Origin: Gnetum montanum
Taxonomy: Eukaryota > Streptophyta > Gnetopsida > Gnetales > Gnetaceae
DNA: 34,386 nt
Direction of reading: 5' to 3'
Assembly (NCBI GenBank): GCA_015680685.1
Contig: MNCI01008066.1
Span: 79,905-114,290, forward strand
In this document: piece after piece, positions 1 through 10,500 of the stretch
How positions within the stretch are numbered: the first letter of the stretch is position 1
How the letters are laid out: the number at the start of each line of letters is the position of its first letter
Program-made: the position numbers and the translations under genes
The notes under the pieces: model-generated
Seen by the model: the letters and a program-made list of their open reading frames with translations, nothing else
Told to the model about the DNA's origin: nothing
Database searches by the model: none

Positions 1-327
1 GGTTCACAGTGTGTACGGTAAGTGGGAATGGATGCTGACGCTAGGTAATTTAGACTTAGTTCATTAGTTAGAGTTAGTAATTAGTTTCTCAACCATTCAC
101 CTTGTTAGCATAGGCGACATAAAACATAAAAGACTATAAAAATCATATACCTCGGACTTACTTAACCATACACCATGAAAACTACAAGTAATTCTGGGAA
201 GACAATGAATGATTAACCCTAAGTGTTCCACAGGGTGTGTAGGCACTTAGTTTGTGGAGTTCGACTAGATCATGCGTGCTATGCTCGTATTCGTATGGTT
301 GAGTGTAGGGGTATCTTGCCACTCATC
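1..327 (+). repeat. 3' part of an LTR, cut by window start
   Basis: The last 60 bases match the 3' ends of the LTRs ending at 23476 and 31143 (shared GTATGGTTGAGTGTAGGGGT, then CACTCATCA). Earlier stretches, such as GTAAGTGGGAATGGATGCTG near 20-40, match the reverse complement of the minus-strand LTR at 1525-2387 even better, so it belongs to that subfamily. No primer site follows the terminal CATCA. The next bases are gag sequence in the opposite orientation. It therefore looks like the 3' LTR of an element that lies to the left of the window, or a solo LTR. Confidence 0.8.
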
Positions 328-1388
328 ATAGATGCACCCTGAAATGCTTGTAAATGGTTTTGAGGATCAGCATTGTATCCCCCTTCAAATCGTGGAATGT
401 TGTTAATGTTTAGTCTTTTGATCCTACTATCCTTCTGGTGCCTTGTTGGAATCCTAACGGCCTCTGTCATGTTTAACATACTTTGGGTGGCAAGTAGGGG
501 TTCATTGTGATTGTATTATCTATGGCATCTATGATGCCTATGCTGTTCCCTACTCTCCCTTCTTTTGTGATGTGTTTCTTTGGAATGCCCTTGTTGCCTT
601 TCTTTACTATTTTTTGTATGATCTCTAGTTCACTTACCATTTTCCTCATGGTCTTTCCCTTTGCGACTATGTTCAAATCCCGAAGGAGAGGGGGAAGGAG
701 ATGATGAAGGTGAAGAGGAAGGAGGACTGGCACCGTGATGGCATTTGTCACTTTCTCTTTGGTGGTCTCGGCCTCAATTGCGATTACAATCAAAATGTCT
801 ATCAATGTCAAGTGTTCGTGTTCCTTTTTTAGAATCTTTGTGTCTATTAGTATCAAAACCTAGGTTATGAATAGTTGAGTGAAGATTCTGATACACAACT
901 CCTTGACCGAAGTCAATGAGAGGAACATCATTTTGTGGAAAACCTCCCGAGGTAGGTTGACCACCCTCATTTTTACTTAGGACATATAGAACATCCTAAG
1001 ACTACTTTCCCTTCATAGATTTGTAATGTCTCTCCTATTGTAGGTTCCTTTGGTGTTGTGCTTCCATGGGTCGATACTGTCTCGAGTCATGCTCATGCAC
1101 AACATACTCTGCCTATAAGTGCTGCATACCAATTTTTGTGAGAGCACGAAGAAGCATGCTTGGGATTGAGCAATCGAGAGGCAACACTATGTTACCTTCT
1201 AAATCATGCTAACACAATTGTTCATTCTAGTGGAGGATAAAGGTAAATTTTGGTATATACTCATCAAGATGAGCGTATACCATGTGAAACTGTTGGGGCA
1301 CTGGCGGGTCATCATGTGTACTACACCTCCGATTGTTCATTATGTCAAACCTAGTTGGTGAAGCACTCTCATAAGAAGAAGGAGACAT
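328..1388 (-). pseudogene. gag: Athila-type gag remnant (capsid precursor), 5' part
   Basis: Gag would form the particle that packages element RNA. The frame opens at ATG 1388-1386 (MSPSSYES), 117 bases after the primer site, a spacing like that of the + strand element (122). One frame holds to the junction at 328 despite about ten in-frame stops. The region near residues 303-345 (NEPLLAT, TEAVRIPTRHQ, PRFEGGYNADPQNHLQAF) matches the other gag (DEPLLAT, QEAVRISCRHR, PDFLGGYDLDQQ). The 300 residues before it are Ser-, His-, Arg- and Lys-rich, and longer by about 235 residues than in the other gag. The rest of gag is cut off by the LTR ending at 327. Confidence 0.75.
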
Positions 1389-1505
1389 GATTGATTATTC
1401 AGTGTGCAATACTCTTTTTCAATGATTGTAGGATAACTAACCCTAAGTATTCATTCCAACAATGGAAAGATTTCCTAAGTTCTAATTAGTGCACAAACAA
1501 CCAAA

Positions 1506-1523
1506 TCCTCGACAATGGTGCCA
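1506..1523 (-). other. Primer binding site, tRNA-Asp type
   Basis: Read on the minus strand this is TGGCACCATTGTCGAGGA. It differs by four transitions from the complement of the 3' end of plant tRNA-Asp (TGGCGCCGTTGCCGGGGA). It lies one base inside the LTR edge at 1525, as expected for priming of minus-strand cDNA. This primer is typical of Athila elements. Confidence 0.75.
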
Positions 1524-1524
1524 A

Positions 1525-2387
1525 TGATGAATGGTGAAGTACTCCTATGCCCAACCATACGAATACGAGTTTTTACATGCAATCTGGTTGAACTCCAAGG
1601 ATTAAGTGCTTATGCGCTTACACAGAACAAGGATGGGTTATGTGATCATTGTCTTCCCAAGCTTACTTGTAAGGCATGATTGTATGGTTAAGTAAGCTTG
1701 AGGTATATGATTTTTATGCTTTTTATGTTTTATGTTCCTAGTGCTTGAAATGGAGAAATGAAATAATTGAGTTAACTAATTTAATTTCACTAATCAACTA
1801 TGCTCTAAGTTGTCCTAACACCAGCATCCGTTCCCACTTACCGGACACATCTTGAACTAGTGTAACACTACTGGGATTACCAAATGCTAGTTGTTACTGG
1901 GTTACCAAGTGTCCATATATGCTCAAAGTGGTCATATTGAGTGTGCTAATTCGTTGGTAAATATCAATTCAATAAAATAACATTAATTAACTAATGAGAG
2001 TACTGAATAACAGTAAATAACAATTAAATGAAATAATTAAGCTATTCTGAATGTTGCAAGGTTTATCACAAAGTTTGTCTTTATTTCTGGACACAAGGTG
2101 TGCTTAGGTACACAATGCTTGAATAAAGATTTGTTCACTTTATGACTTCTACTGTGGACACTCAAAAATAATTCTAAATTTGGAAAGGGAAAATTGCAAG
2201 AGTTCGGTTAAGGGACTAAGAAAACTAACTACGAAACTAAGTGCCCCTATCTCTTATTTATAGGCAATGAGACAAGTTCTAATATCACATGTCTAATATT
2301 GCTTTGGCAACTCCGATATTGCATACCCAATATTGAGGGTTCAATATCGTGTGTCCGATATTGGGGGTTTGATATTGTGACTCATCA
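1525..2387 (-). repeat. 5' LTR of the minus-strand element
   Basis: On the minus strand it starts TGATGAGTCA at 2387 and ends ATTCATCA at 1525, followed by the primer site. Its length of 863 bases is close to the 840 and 857 of the + strand element. The U3 end (2285-2380) carries repeated AATATC/GATATT motifs, an eroded version of the palindrome array seen at 34312-34386. A TATA box lies at 2255-2262. The partner 3' LTR is not in the window. Confidence 0.8.
2255..2262 (-). promoter_or_regulatory. LTR TATA box
   Basis: Minus-strand CCTATAAATAAGAG, about 130 bases into the LTR. The same TATAAATAAGAG string occurs at the matching place in the LTR at 30304-31143. Confidence 0.6.
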
Positions 2388-3734
2388 GTTTCATATAGTG
2401 ATTATTATTTTTTGAAATCTAACAAATGGAATCTATAATATTTAAGGTTTAATATGTATTTAAAATATCATTCCGATCAAAAAAACGAGTTTACATAATA
2501 TCTATATGAAATATGTGTTTCATGGGCTTCTTTAAGTAAGTTGCTCAATTATAAAGTGTTAATTAATTCTGTACTCTATCATATAATCTTTGATGATCAA
2601 TTGCAAATCTATGCATATCACAATTCATTGTTAGTGAAGAACATGCGAGTACATGCAATTAGTAGCCTCTCGCAATATGTTATAACTACATATGTCATTT
2701 GGCTATGAATCAGTGTGATGGTTGTTACTCGCAACAAAACAATAATTGATAACTATTAGAAGAATGCGATGTGCATGTGATTGTAAGTTTTCAAATCAAT
2801 GGTGCGACATTCTGCAAGTCACGAAAATGTGATGGATTGCGAAACCAGTGCTACTCACATGCATACACAGTGTTAAATTATTTCAATGTGAGGTCTTATG
2901 ACTTGCAGAGAAATATCTTGGTGCTACTTAAATGTGATTTGCATGTCATCGCATTTTGTAATAGTTTCCTATTTTTACAAGTGTGAGGTGATGTAAGGTG
3001 TAGAACGGTGAGTCGAGTGTTTCAATGTAAGAATATTGCGATGCCATGCATCTCACGTGATATTGCAATCTAGAATAGTAAGCCAATGCAAGTAGATGTG
3101 ATGCATATGATATAAATGTTTACAATTCCAAATAATGAGCCACAGTTTACAGTGTGATCAACTGTGTTATGCATATAGTCGCAATTACTAATAAAATTAA
3201 ATTTTTGATAGTGCAATTATCATCCATCCACATGATTTTGATGCTTCTCAGTTGAATAAAATAATGTGAGTATCATGCATGTCACATTATTGCACATATC
3301 TAGTTGCAAGAAACTACGAACCACATGACTTGAAAGAAATCTACACAACGAGGTCATGTGAGTTGTGGGTATTATGTTCAAAGTCAATGTTCAATAAATG
3401 TAGACACCACATATTATCAACTTGGATAGTAAATTGTTTCCCCAACTTAACAAATGAGGAATATAAACAAGCTTTTACTTAGTTATGATAATGTAATTTC
3501 GTTATTTATGACATCTTTAGAATGATTCCAATAGAAAAAACTAATATTAGACAATGTAGATATGACCAAGGTCTTCAACTTTAATTACCTCGTATTAGAT
3601 TTTTTTATGTAGAAATGATGCATCAAATGCCAAAAAAGCATGATAAATAGTCAAGCAAAACTTTATCAGTTATGTCAAAAACCATAACAATGTACATGGT
3701 TTTCAAAAAAACAAAAAAAGAGTCAACAATGACT
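2388..3734. other. No gene recognised
   Basis: Short open frames here (for example 2771-2986 and 3279-3482) show no family motif and no relation to their neighbours. The stretch 2580-3330 is unusually rich in TGCGA, TCGCA and GCATGTGA words on both strands, which suggests an old repeat, but no unit length can be set by eye. There is no polypurine tract next to the LTR at 2387. Confidence 0.4.
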
Positions 3735-5190
3735 CTATTCAATGCCCTCTACATGGGTATCTTCCTTCATTTCTTTTGTAGCTCCAGTATCAATGAAATC
3801 ATCCTTAGTCACCGTGTCATCAACCTACTTAGTGGGGTTGTCTACCATCTTAGCCATATTTGATGATCTTGCCTTTGTTACGGGCTCTAGTGTGGCCATG
3901 GCCATCAACTTAGGATCAGGAATGTCCTCCACCAGCTTCCCTAAACTAATGTCTCTACATAATACTCTCAATTGCTAAAATGTATATTTAGCTATTGTTC
4001 CAAAGTTGGTGGCAAGATGGGTTTGTCTCCTTTCTAGGCGGCCAAAACGTTGATGCAGTTGAGACTCGAATGCCTTAATCTTCGTAGAAAGACCATTTAT
4101 ACGTGTTGTTATCCTAGCCTCCATTGCCTCCAAGTATTGAAAAATGACAACCCCATCTCCAAATTGCTGCTACTGCTATGAATGAACATAGATAGCACAG
4201 GGTTAATCACCTTCACTATAGTACCCATCCCATCTAGCCTTGCCACCATCCTGTGGAACTCGAGTATTATGGAACCATACCAAATCATTAAAACAAGTCT
4301 TAGGGACCTATTAAGTATAAAATGCACATCCCAAATGAAGTAGTTGATCCTCACTAAACACCTGCACCTCCTTTGCATCATGATTAGGAGGTGGAATCTG
4401 CCAACACCTAAAAAGAGAATATGCAATTGAAGGAAATAAAATTGTTGATGCATCCTTGGTAAGGATTTGCATCCTCTTGAGTGAAATATGGGGGTAGTTC
4501 AATGAATAGTCTTCCTCCAAATCAAGTAGGACCATTAATGAAAAATATATCACATGTATGTGATGAATAATAGCAAGGAGATTGGTGTGAATAGCCCTCA
4601 CAAGAACTCTCTGTTTGGGGGTGAAGTTCTTGTACAACCAACTAGTGTCATCTAACTCCACCTTAGGAATCATGTCGAGTAATTGTGCTTTTTATCTAAA
4701 GATGTAGTAGTGAAAATTTCCTTATGTGTACCAATGACCATTTTAAGTACCTCCCCAAGGATCTTCTTTATCAATGGAAATCTAGAATCACCTATGCTAG
4801 CAACCATAAATGATGTTGCATCTCGAACATGTGACATGTAAAAGCAACATGCCTCCTCTCTATGATAATTGGTCCTACCACTCATGATGAAACCAAGGCA
4901 ATGCTAAATTAGCTTGGCATGCATCTCTAGCCATACTAGCTACATCAATGCACTGAAGTTGTTAAGACTTTGTATATGAGCCAATCTAAATTGAGCCTCC
5001 CAATGTAGGTGTTCCTCTCATGATTATCACTCCTAAGCCTAACAATATTCATCTTGCTCTCTTTGAGCATCTTGTGTAATAGCTTGGGAGTCAAGCTACT
5101 GTTGACCCTGTGTTTTCCTCCTTACCTCTTGCCCTTGTAATCTGCTAGACTTTCTTCAAACGTTTGCCTGTGAGTTGCCTCTCTGTGAAG
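3735..5190 (-). pseudogene. Third-ORF protein of a retroelement (plant transposon-associated domain plus coiled coil), decayed
   Basis: Function is unknown. Several minus-strand segments join if frameshifts are allowed: FEESLADYKGKR near 5150, EEACCFYMSHVRDATSF near 4850, FTPKQRVLVRAIHTNLL near 4620, a block with PHISLKRM and ILFPSIAYSLFRC near 4380-4500, then a charged coiled coil (EAMEARITTRINGL, RLERRQTHL) near 4010-4140 and an acidic tail to 3735. The PHI...FPS block aligns with LPHLYVMEILRRF...FPCLIKKLCRH in the third ORF at 28020-28140, so it is a divergent relative. It fits the widespread 'putative plant transposon protein' domain. No LTR can be assigned to it. Confidence 0.55.
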
Positions 5191-5250
5191 ACAAAATACA
5201 TAACATTAAAAACTTAAAAACTTATAAATCATCTAAAAAAGCATTATTTA

Positions 5251-5380
5251 TCAAAGCTATCAGCCTAACCATTACCTTAACCCTTTGAACACACTAGATT
5301 CTTGGAAATTCTTATTTATATAAAAGAATTATATCAAAGTTATTAACCTAGCCATTACCTTAACCATTTGATATGTAACT
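5251..5380. repeat. Two-copy tandem repeat, period about 83
   Basis: The words TCAAAGCTATCAGCC and TCAAAGTTATTAACC, each followed by a CCATTACCTTAACC-type block, start at 5251 and 5334. The second copy is partial. Nothing coding is visible in 5191-5737 apart from this. Confidence 0.55.
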
Positions 5381-5737
5381 TAGTGAGAACATAATAGATC
5401 CTAACTTGTTCCTCCATCCTCAATGCTACTATCGCCTACTCCATCAATGTAGGGCCAACTTCCAGCCCAACCATAGCAACATAATGCTACAAGGGTCATT
5501 AATCTAAAATAGGTTAATCAACTGAGTGGTTCGGAACCTCATGCTAATAAAAGATCATTTTTTTGACCCATAAACCCTACTAAGTCCTCACAGACTTAAG
5601 TGGCTAGTCACCTTGCTCCTACCTCATCCTCTACAAACCATTCCATCAGAAATCCTTCAAATCAAATGCCACTAAAAATCCACATTGTTATGCTCACTTA
5701 TGTCATATCTAATTGAATCTAGGCTAGCAACCTTCCT

Positions 5738-6139
5738 AGGAAATTAGATGATCCTTAGATATCTCTTATTTATTTGTAGGTTGCTAGGAATGAACCATGT
5801 AAAGCTCTTCTTGATTCAGGTTCGTGTGTGAACTTAATTTCTCATGAGATGTATACTACATGAAACCTGTCACCTCTCAAAAAGAGCAATATCCAATTGG
5901 AATTGGAAAACCAGTCCATTACTATTCCATTTAAACTAGTAGAAGATAATGTGACTACTATCTATGAGTGGTCTTATCCTACCAATTTCCTAGTAATCAA
6001 GATTGAGAACTGTAAAGGGGACTTCCCAATCATTATGGGAAAGACATGGCTAAGCAATGTTGATGTAAGAATGGGCATCATAGATATTTCCCTTGAGATA
6101 TCTAAAGAAAATGTATTCAAAATGATTGAAAAGAAATGA
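5738..6139 (+). pseudogene. Retropepsin-like aspartic protease of the element
   Basis: The enzyme would cleave the Gag-Pol precursor. The active-site motif LLDSGSCVNLIS lies at 5804-5839 with the catalytic Asp codon at 5813-5815. Downstream VIKIENCKGDFPIIMGKTWL is the usual second half, with hydrophobic residues before G-x-x-W/F-L. One in-frame TGA lies near 5863, otherwise the frame stays open to a TGA at 6137-6139. The start is not defined: the frame is followed back only to about 5738. The catalytic triad is intact but the stop makes it a pseudogene. Confidence 0.75.
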
Positions 6140-6371
6140 GTTCCATGCATCACGTATAGTGATATAGGGTGAAATTACATGCAGAAACTTTAGTTCGTGA
6201 AATAGGCATCTATTTCTACATGCAAAAAGTGTGTACAAGAAGCAGATATTCAAAGGTGTCTATACACAATAGTCACAAAACAAGAGGACACCTAATGGCT
6301 AACCATTAATTTTGAAAGTAGCATAATATGCATGGAACTTGCCAAGAGCTTGACATGTGCGTATGTCGTAG

Positions 6372-7957
6372 GCATGGATGAACTAAAGCAAGTTCATCAT
6401 TAGCTCTTTGATAATGAAAATAATGGTACTAATTGGGTAGAGTTGGAGATCCCTAAGAATTTCAAAAAAGATCCCATAAAGTTGAAAACTCTACTTGTTA
6501 GCCTAAAATATGCATTCTTAAAAAATAGGAAGCCAGTCATACTTAATGCCAAACTTATTCTCAAGATAAAAGCAAAACTATAAAAAGTAGTTAATAGATG
6601 GCCAACAGCCTTTGCCTGGTTATATCTTGAACTCACTGGAATTGATCCACAGATATGCCAATACCACATTTATACTAATCCATCCATGAAGTCAAGGAGG
6701 TAACCACAATGATGGTTGAATCCAAAATTGAAGTAAATTATCAAAGAGGAGATTGAGAAACTCCTTAAGGAAAGGTTCATATACCCCATTGTGGATAGAG
6801 AGTGGGTCAGCCCACTCATGATAGTGCCAAAGAGAGGTGGCAAATGATGGGTTTGTATTGACTTCAAGTTGTTAAATATGACACCATTCAAAGATCATTT
6901 TCCTTTATCATTCATTAATCAAGTAGTAGACACCATATTTGGACATTGCTATTATAGTCTTTTGGATTGTTATAGTGGCTATAACCAAATCTAGATTTCA
7001 CCAGAAGACCAAGCCAAAACAACATTCACGAGTCCTTGGGAAACCTTTGCATATCGCAAGATGCCTTTTGGTCTATGCAATGCTCCTACCAATTTCCAAT
7101 GCTTGGTCTTGAATATGTTTCAGTAGTAGATTGGTAGTAGGGTGGAAGTCTTCATGGATGACCTCTCCACTTATGATGCTATGTTCAAGCAAGCCTTGGA
7201 TTGCCTTAAGCAAGTACTCAAAAGATGTGTGGAAACAAACCTATAGCTTAATTAGCAAAAGAGCCATCTCATGGTCCAAGAAGGCATTGTATTGGAGCAT
7301 AAAATTTCACTAGGAAGGGATCGAGGTAGACCTCGAAAAGATAAGAATCATCCAAGGAATCACTCGTTAACCAAAAACTGTAAAAGATGTTAGGTCATTC
7401 TTTGGATACACGGTTACTACCGATGATTTATAGAGAATTTTTTTAAGGTCGTAAAATTGTTGGTCAAGCTAATGAAGAAAGATGCTCCATTCATCTAGAC
7501 CAAGGAATGAAAAAATGCATTTTAGAGCCTCAAGTAGAAGCTTGTAGAGACTCCAATTCTACAAGCACCTGACTAGTCTAGACTATTTCATAATATGACA
7601 GATACACCTAATTATGTCTTGGGAGCCATACTTACATAGTTAGATGACAAGAAACATCCATATTATATCCACTATGCAAACTAAAAAATTGTGGATGCAT
7701 AGTTAAATTACATCACCACAGAGAAAGAACTGATGGTGGTGGTGTATGTTGTAGAGAAGTTTAGGAACTATGTGCTTGGATATAAAGTGTTTGTGCACAT
7801 TGATCATTGTGCCATCTACTTCGTGATGAACAAGCCAATGGTGAGCCTTTGTGTTATACGGTGGCTAGTGATCTTGCAAGAATTTGATATCATAATGGTA
7901 GATTGAAAGGGGATTGAGAATGTGGTTGCTAACCATATCTCTTGTTTATATCTCTAA
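6372..7957 (+). pseudogene. Reverse transcriptase and RNase H of the element
   Basis: It would copy element RNA into cDNA and degrade the template. All motifs lie in one frame. A spacer from 6372 leads to EKLLKERFIYPIVDREWVSP near 6750-6810, then VPKRGG, LDCYSGYNQI near 6961, TFAYRKMPFGLCNAP near 7045-7090 and the active site EVFMDDLSTY at 7145-7174. RNase H follows: NYVLGAIL near 7610, TTEKELMVVVYVVEKFRNYV near 7717-7776, HIDHCAI near 7800 and ENVVANHISCL at the end. Many in-frame stops occur, several where relatives have Gln (DA*LNY) or Arg (VD*KG). FMDD rather than IDD supports Athila. Confidence 0.85.
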
Positions 7958-8159
7958 CCAATTTCTTAATGAACTCCTCTTTGCTAAAGTAATAAATGAA
8001 TAAATCCTCACATATCAAAAATGGTATGATGGCATCATCACTTATCTTCTCACTCAAGAGATGCCACAAGATCTGAACTATAGGAAGAAACAATGGTTTC
8101 TTCATTAGGCCAAATGTTTCATGGAAATCAACAGACATCTTTAAAAGGTGTGCACTGAT

Positions 8160-9276
8160 GGCCTAGTTTGTTAGTGTGTACCTAATGTTGATTAATTGCA
8201 TGTTCTTTAGGATGCTCATGAGGCTCCTTGTGGGGGCCACTATGCTAGGAGATGCATGGTCATAAAAATCCTAATGGCAAGATACTATTGGCCCACAATC
8301 TTCAGGGATGCCCACTAGTTTATCCGATCATGTGAACACTATCAACAAGATGGTGGGATGACTGCATGAATGGAGGGTCCTCAACAGTGGATTCAACCAC
8401 TGGAATCCTTTGACATATGGAGCATAGATTTCATGGGTCCCATCACATCAATGTCTAACAAAAAGGCCTATATTATTGTAGTTTTTGACTATTGTACCAA
8501 ATGGGCCAAAGCAGTAGTGATCATGGATTGCACATCATCTACTACTGCTCAATTTGTATAACAACACATTGTAAATAGGTTTAGGATGCCACGTGCACTA
8601 ATTTTATGACAATGGAACACACTTCATAGGCACCACTTTTCAAAAACTCATGCAATGGTTAGGGGTTGAACATAAATTAACAACATCCTCTCACCCCTAA
8701 GCCAACGGTCAAGCAAAGGTTACTAATAGAAAGATCACAAAGATTTTAACAAGAACTGTTAGCAAATATAGGAGAGATTGGAGCACAACACTCAACGATG
8801 CCCTTTGGACCTACCACTCAATGTTGAAACTCCCTATTAGCTACTCTCCTTATGAGTTGGTGTATGGAAAACTTCTAATGCTTCTAATTCAGTCTAAGCT
8901 CCATACAATCTCAAAAGCTTGTGACTTGGACCTCAACCTAAGTTTGGCACAAAAAGAAATACTGATCAACCTAAATGTGCTAGATGAAAGTCAATTAGCA
9001 ACCATGTCCTTGAATGAAGTGCATAAGGCATTCAACAAACAACAACATGACCTAAGAATCAAAAGCATCAAACATCAACTTGGAGATAAGGTCCTCTACT
9101 AGAACCCCACACATGTTTCTCAAAAAACCAAATTCCAAACATTGTGGGAGGGGCCTTATATAATTGATGAAACCTTTTATTATGGGGCCATGATCATATA
9201 CAAACCTAGAAGCCCAAACAAGAAGTAGTTGATTAACATCCAACAAGTAACTCTTTTGCTTACTTGGGTGCATTAG
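8160..9276 (+). pseudogene. Integrase of the element, catalytic residues damaged
   Basis: It would insert cDNA into chromosomes. The N-terminal zinc site keeps both His (codons 8217-8219 and 8238-8240) and the first Cys (8331-8333), but the second Cys is Tyr (8340-8342). In the core, the first Asp is in SIDFMG (8427-8429) and the second in YDNGTHF (8608-8610). The third catalytic residue, Glu in the usual GQAEVTNR, is Lys here (8716-8718). A frameshift lies just before 8608. The C-terminal part has GDKVLY and LWEGPYII. In-frame stops include one after GDKVLY where Trp is usual. It is clearly inactive. Confidence 0.85.
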
Positions 9277-10500
9277 TGTTTTCATGGACTTCTTATTTTT
9301 CCATGTCAACCAATAACAAGAAGTTGAATAAGTCTTTGTATGGTCTGGTTCCCATCCAAAAAAAAACAAACAAACAAACAAAACAAAACAAATCAACAAA
9401 AAACAAGAAATGAAAAGAAACGAAGAAAAACAATATGGTGGGAATTCAAAGCATATCCATTAGACAAATAAACGGGCTACAAGAACAAGTTATAAGACTA
9501 AAAAGACATGTTACCCATGCCTAAAGGTCCCCTCTAACTAAGGTCCTCTCTCACTTCCTACTTCTTGTTTATTCTTCTTAAGAAATTATGGTTATTCTAT
9601 GGGAGAACTCTTGTGTCTCAAGGGGGTAGATCGATCTTGGAGTGGTGATGTGAAGTTACTAAAAGTGATTGATTTTGATCTAGACTAAGGATGGATCTTC
9701 TCAGGTCATTTAAACACAAATCCACAAGGGACTTCTTATGATGTCAATTTGAAACTTCATTCCACATTCTCCATCATCCATCCATGTTACCCATAACTCA
9801 CCTCACTGTCAATATCCATGTTCTTGTTTGGTGTCTTTTTTTGACTTAATGGAATTCTTTGGTAGAATCTTCCAAGTCTTGGTCCTTAACTTTCATCAAC
9901 CATTAATCACCTATGGGGCCCACAGACTCCATAGATTGAGGTTATGCAAAGGAAAATAGGGCATGTGCCTGCTATGGGGAGGAACCACTTGCATATCTCT
10001 TAGTTAGGTTCATTAAGCACCTTATCCTTAGGCATTTTTGGAATCAAAATATTTTGTGCATCCATCTTCTACATTCAACCATGTGCTCCTTTAAGTATTT
10101 TCCTTAATTCACACATTCTCCAGCAAATTTTTGAATTTTTGTGATTTCAAAAACCCTCTTTAATGATTTCATCATATTCTTGGCTTCTCTAGAACTTCAT
10201 AGACCTCAAATTCATTAAAAAGTCCTTATATTTTTTTGAAATATTCAAATTTCAAAATTTTATTTATGAACCCTATAGATAGGGCCCTGTTGACAAAGCC
10301 AACATGTATACGAGGCCCTGTATACATAGACCCATTAATGCAGTGCAAAAATACTATATATATGCACAACCCCCCTTAGAAATTTTCACATTTGCTCTCA
10401 AATACCCAAAGAGTTTTTACAGTTTTCAAAGCCTAGAACATTCTAAAGCCCATAACTTACTAACTATTTGTCTGAATCACTCCATTCTTTAACCTTGTAG
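9277..10500 (+). other. Non-coding linker between integrase and third ORF
   Basis: No coding signal is visible. An A-rich (CAAA)n-like tract lies at 9357-9430. Near 10266-10330 there are short inverted repeats (CCCTATAGATAGGG; GTATAC twice around AGGCCCTG), just ahead of the TATA-like site at 10355. The short frame at 10304-10492 lies here but shows no family features. Confidence 0.5.
10355..10362 (+). promoter_or_regulatory. Putative internal promoter TATA site ahead of third ORF
   Basis: TGCAAAAATAC, then TATATATA, then TGCACAACCCCCC. The other + strand element has a similar string at the same place relative to its third ORF (CGCAAAAA, TATATATATA, CGTGACCCCC at 26826-26853). Shared flanks suggest conservation. 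Promoter activity is an inference. Confidence 0.4.

Noticed and set aside
507-704. Open frame of 65 codons on + strand
   Set aside because: It lies opposite the minus-strand gag, whose frame has clear homology to the other gag; this is a shadow.
473-856. 127-codon minus-strand frame
   Set aside because: It overlaps gag in a different frame; the gag frame shared with 328-479 and 1388 is the one with homology.
7131-7313. 60-codon + strand frame
   Set aside because: Shadow of the RT active-site region in another frame.
9052-9399. 115-codon minus-strand frame
   Set aside because: Opposite the integrase C-terminus and the A-rich linker; no family features.
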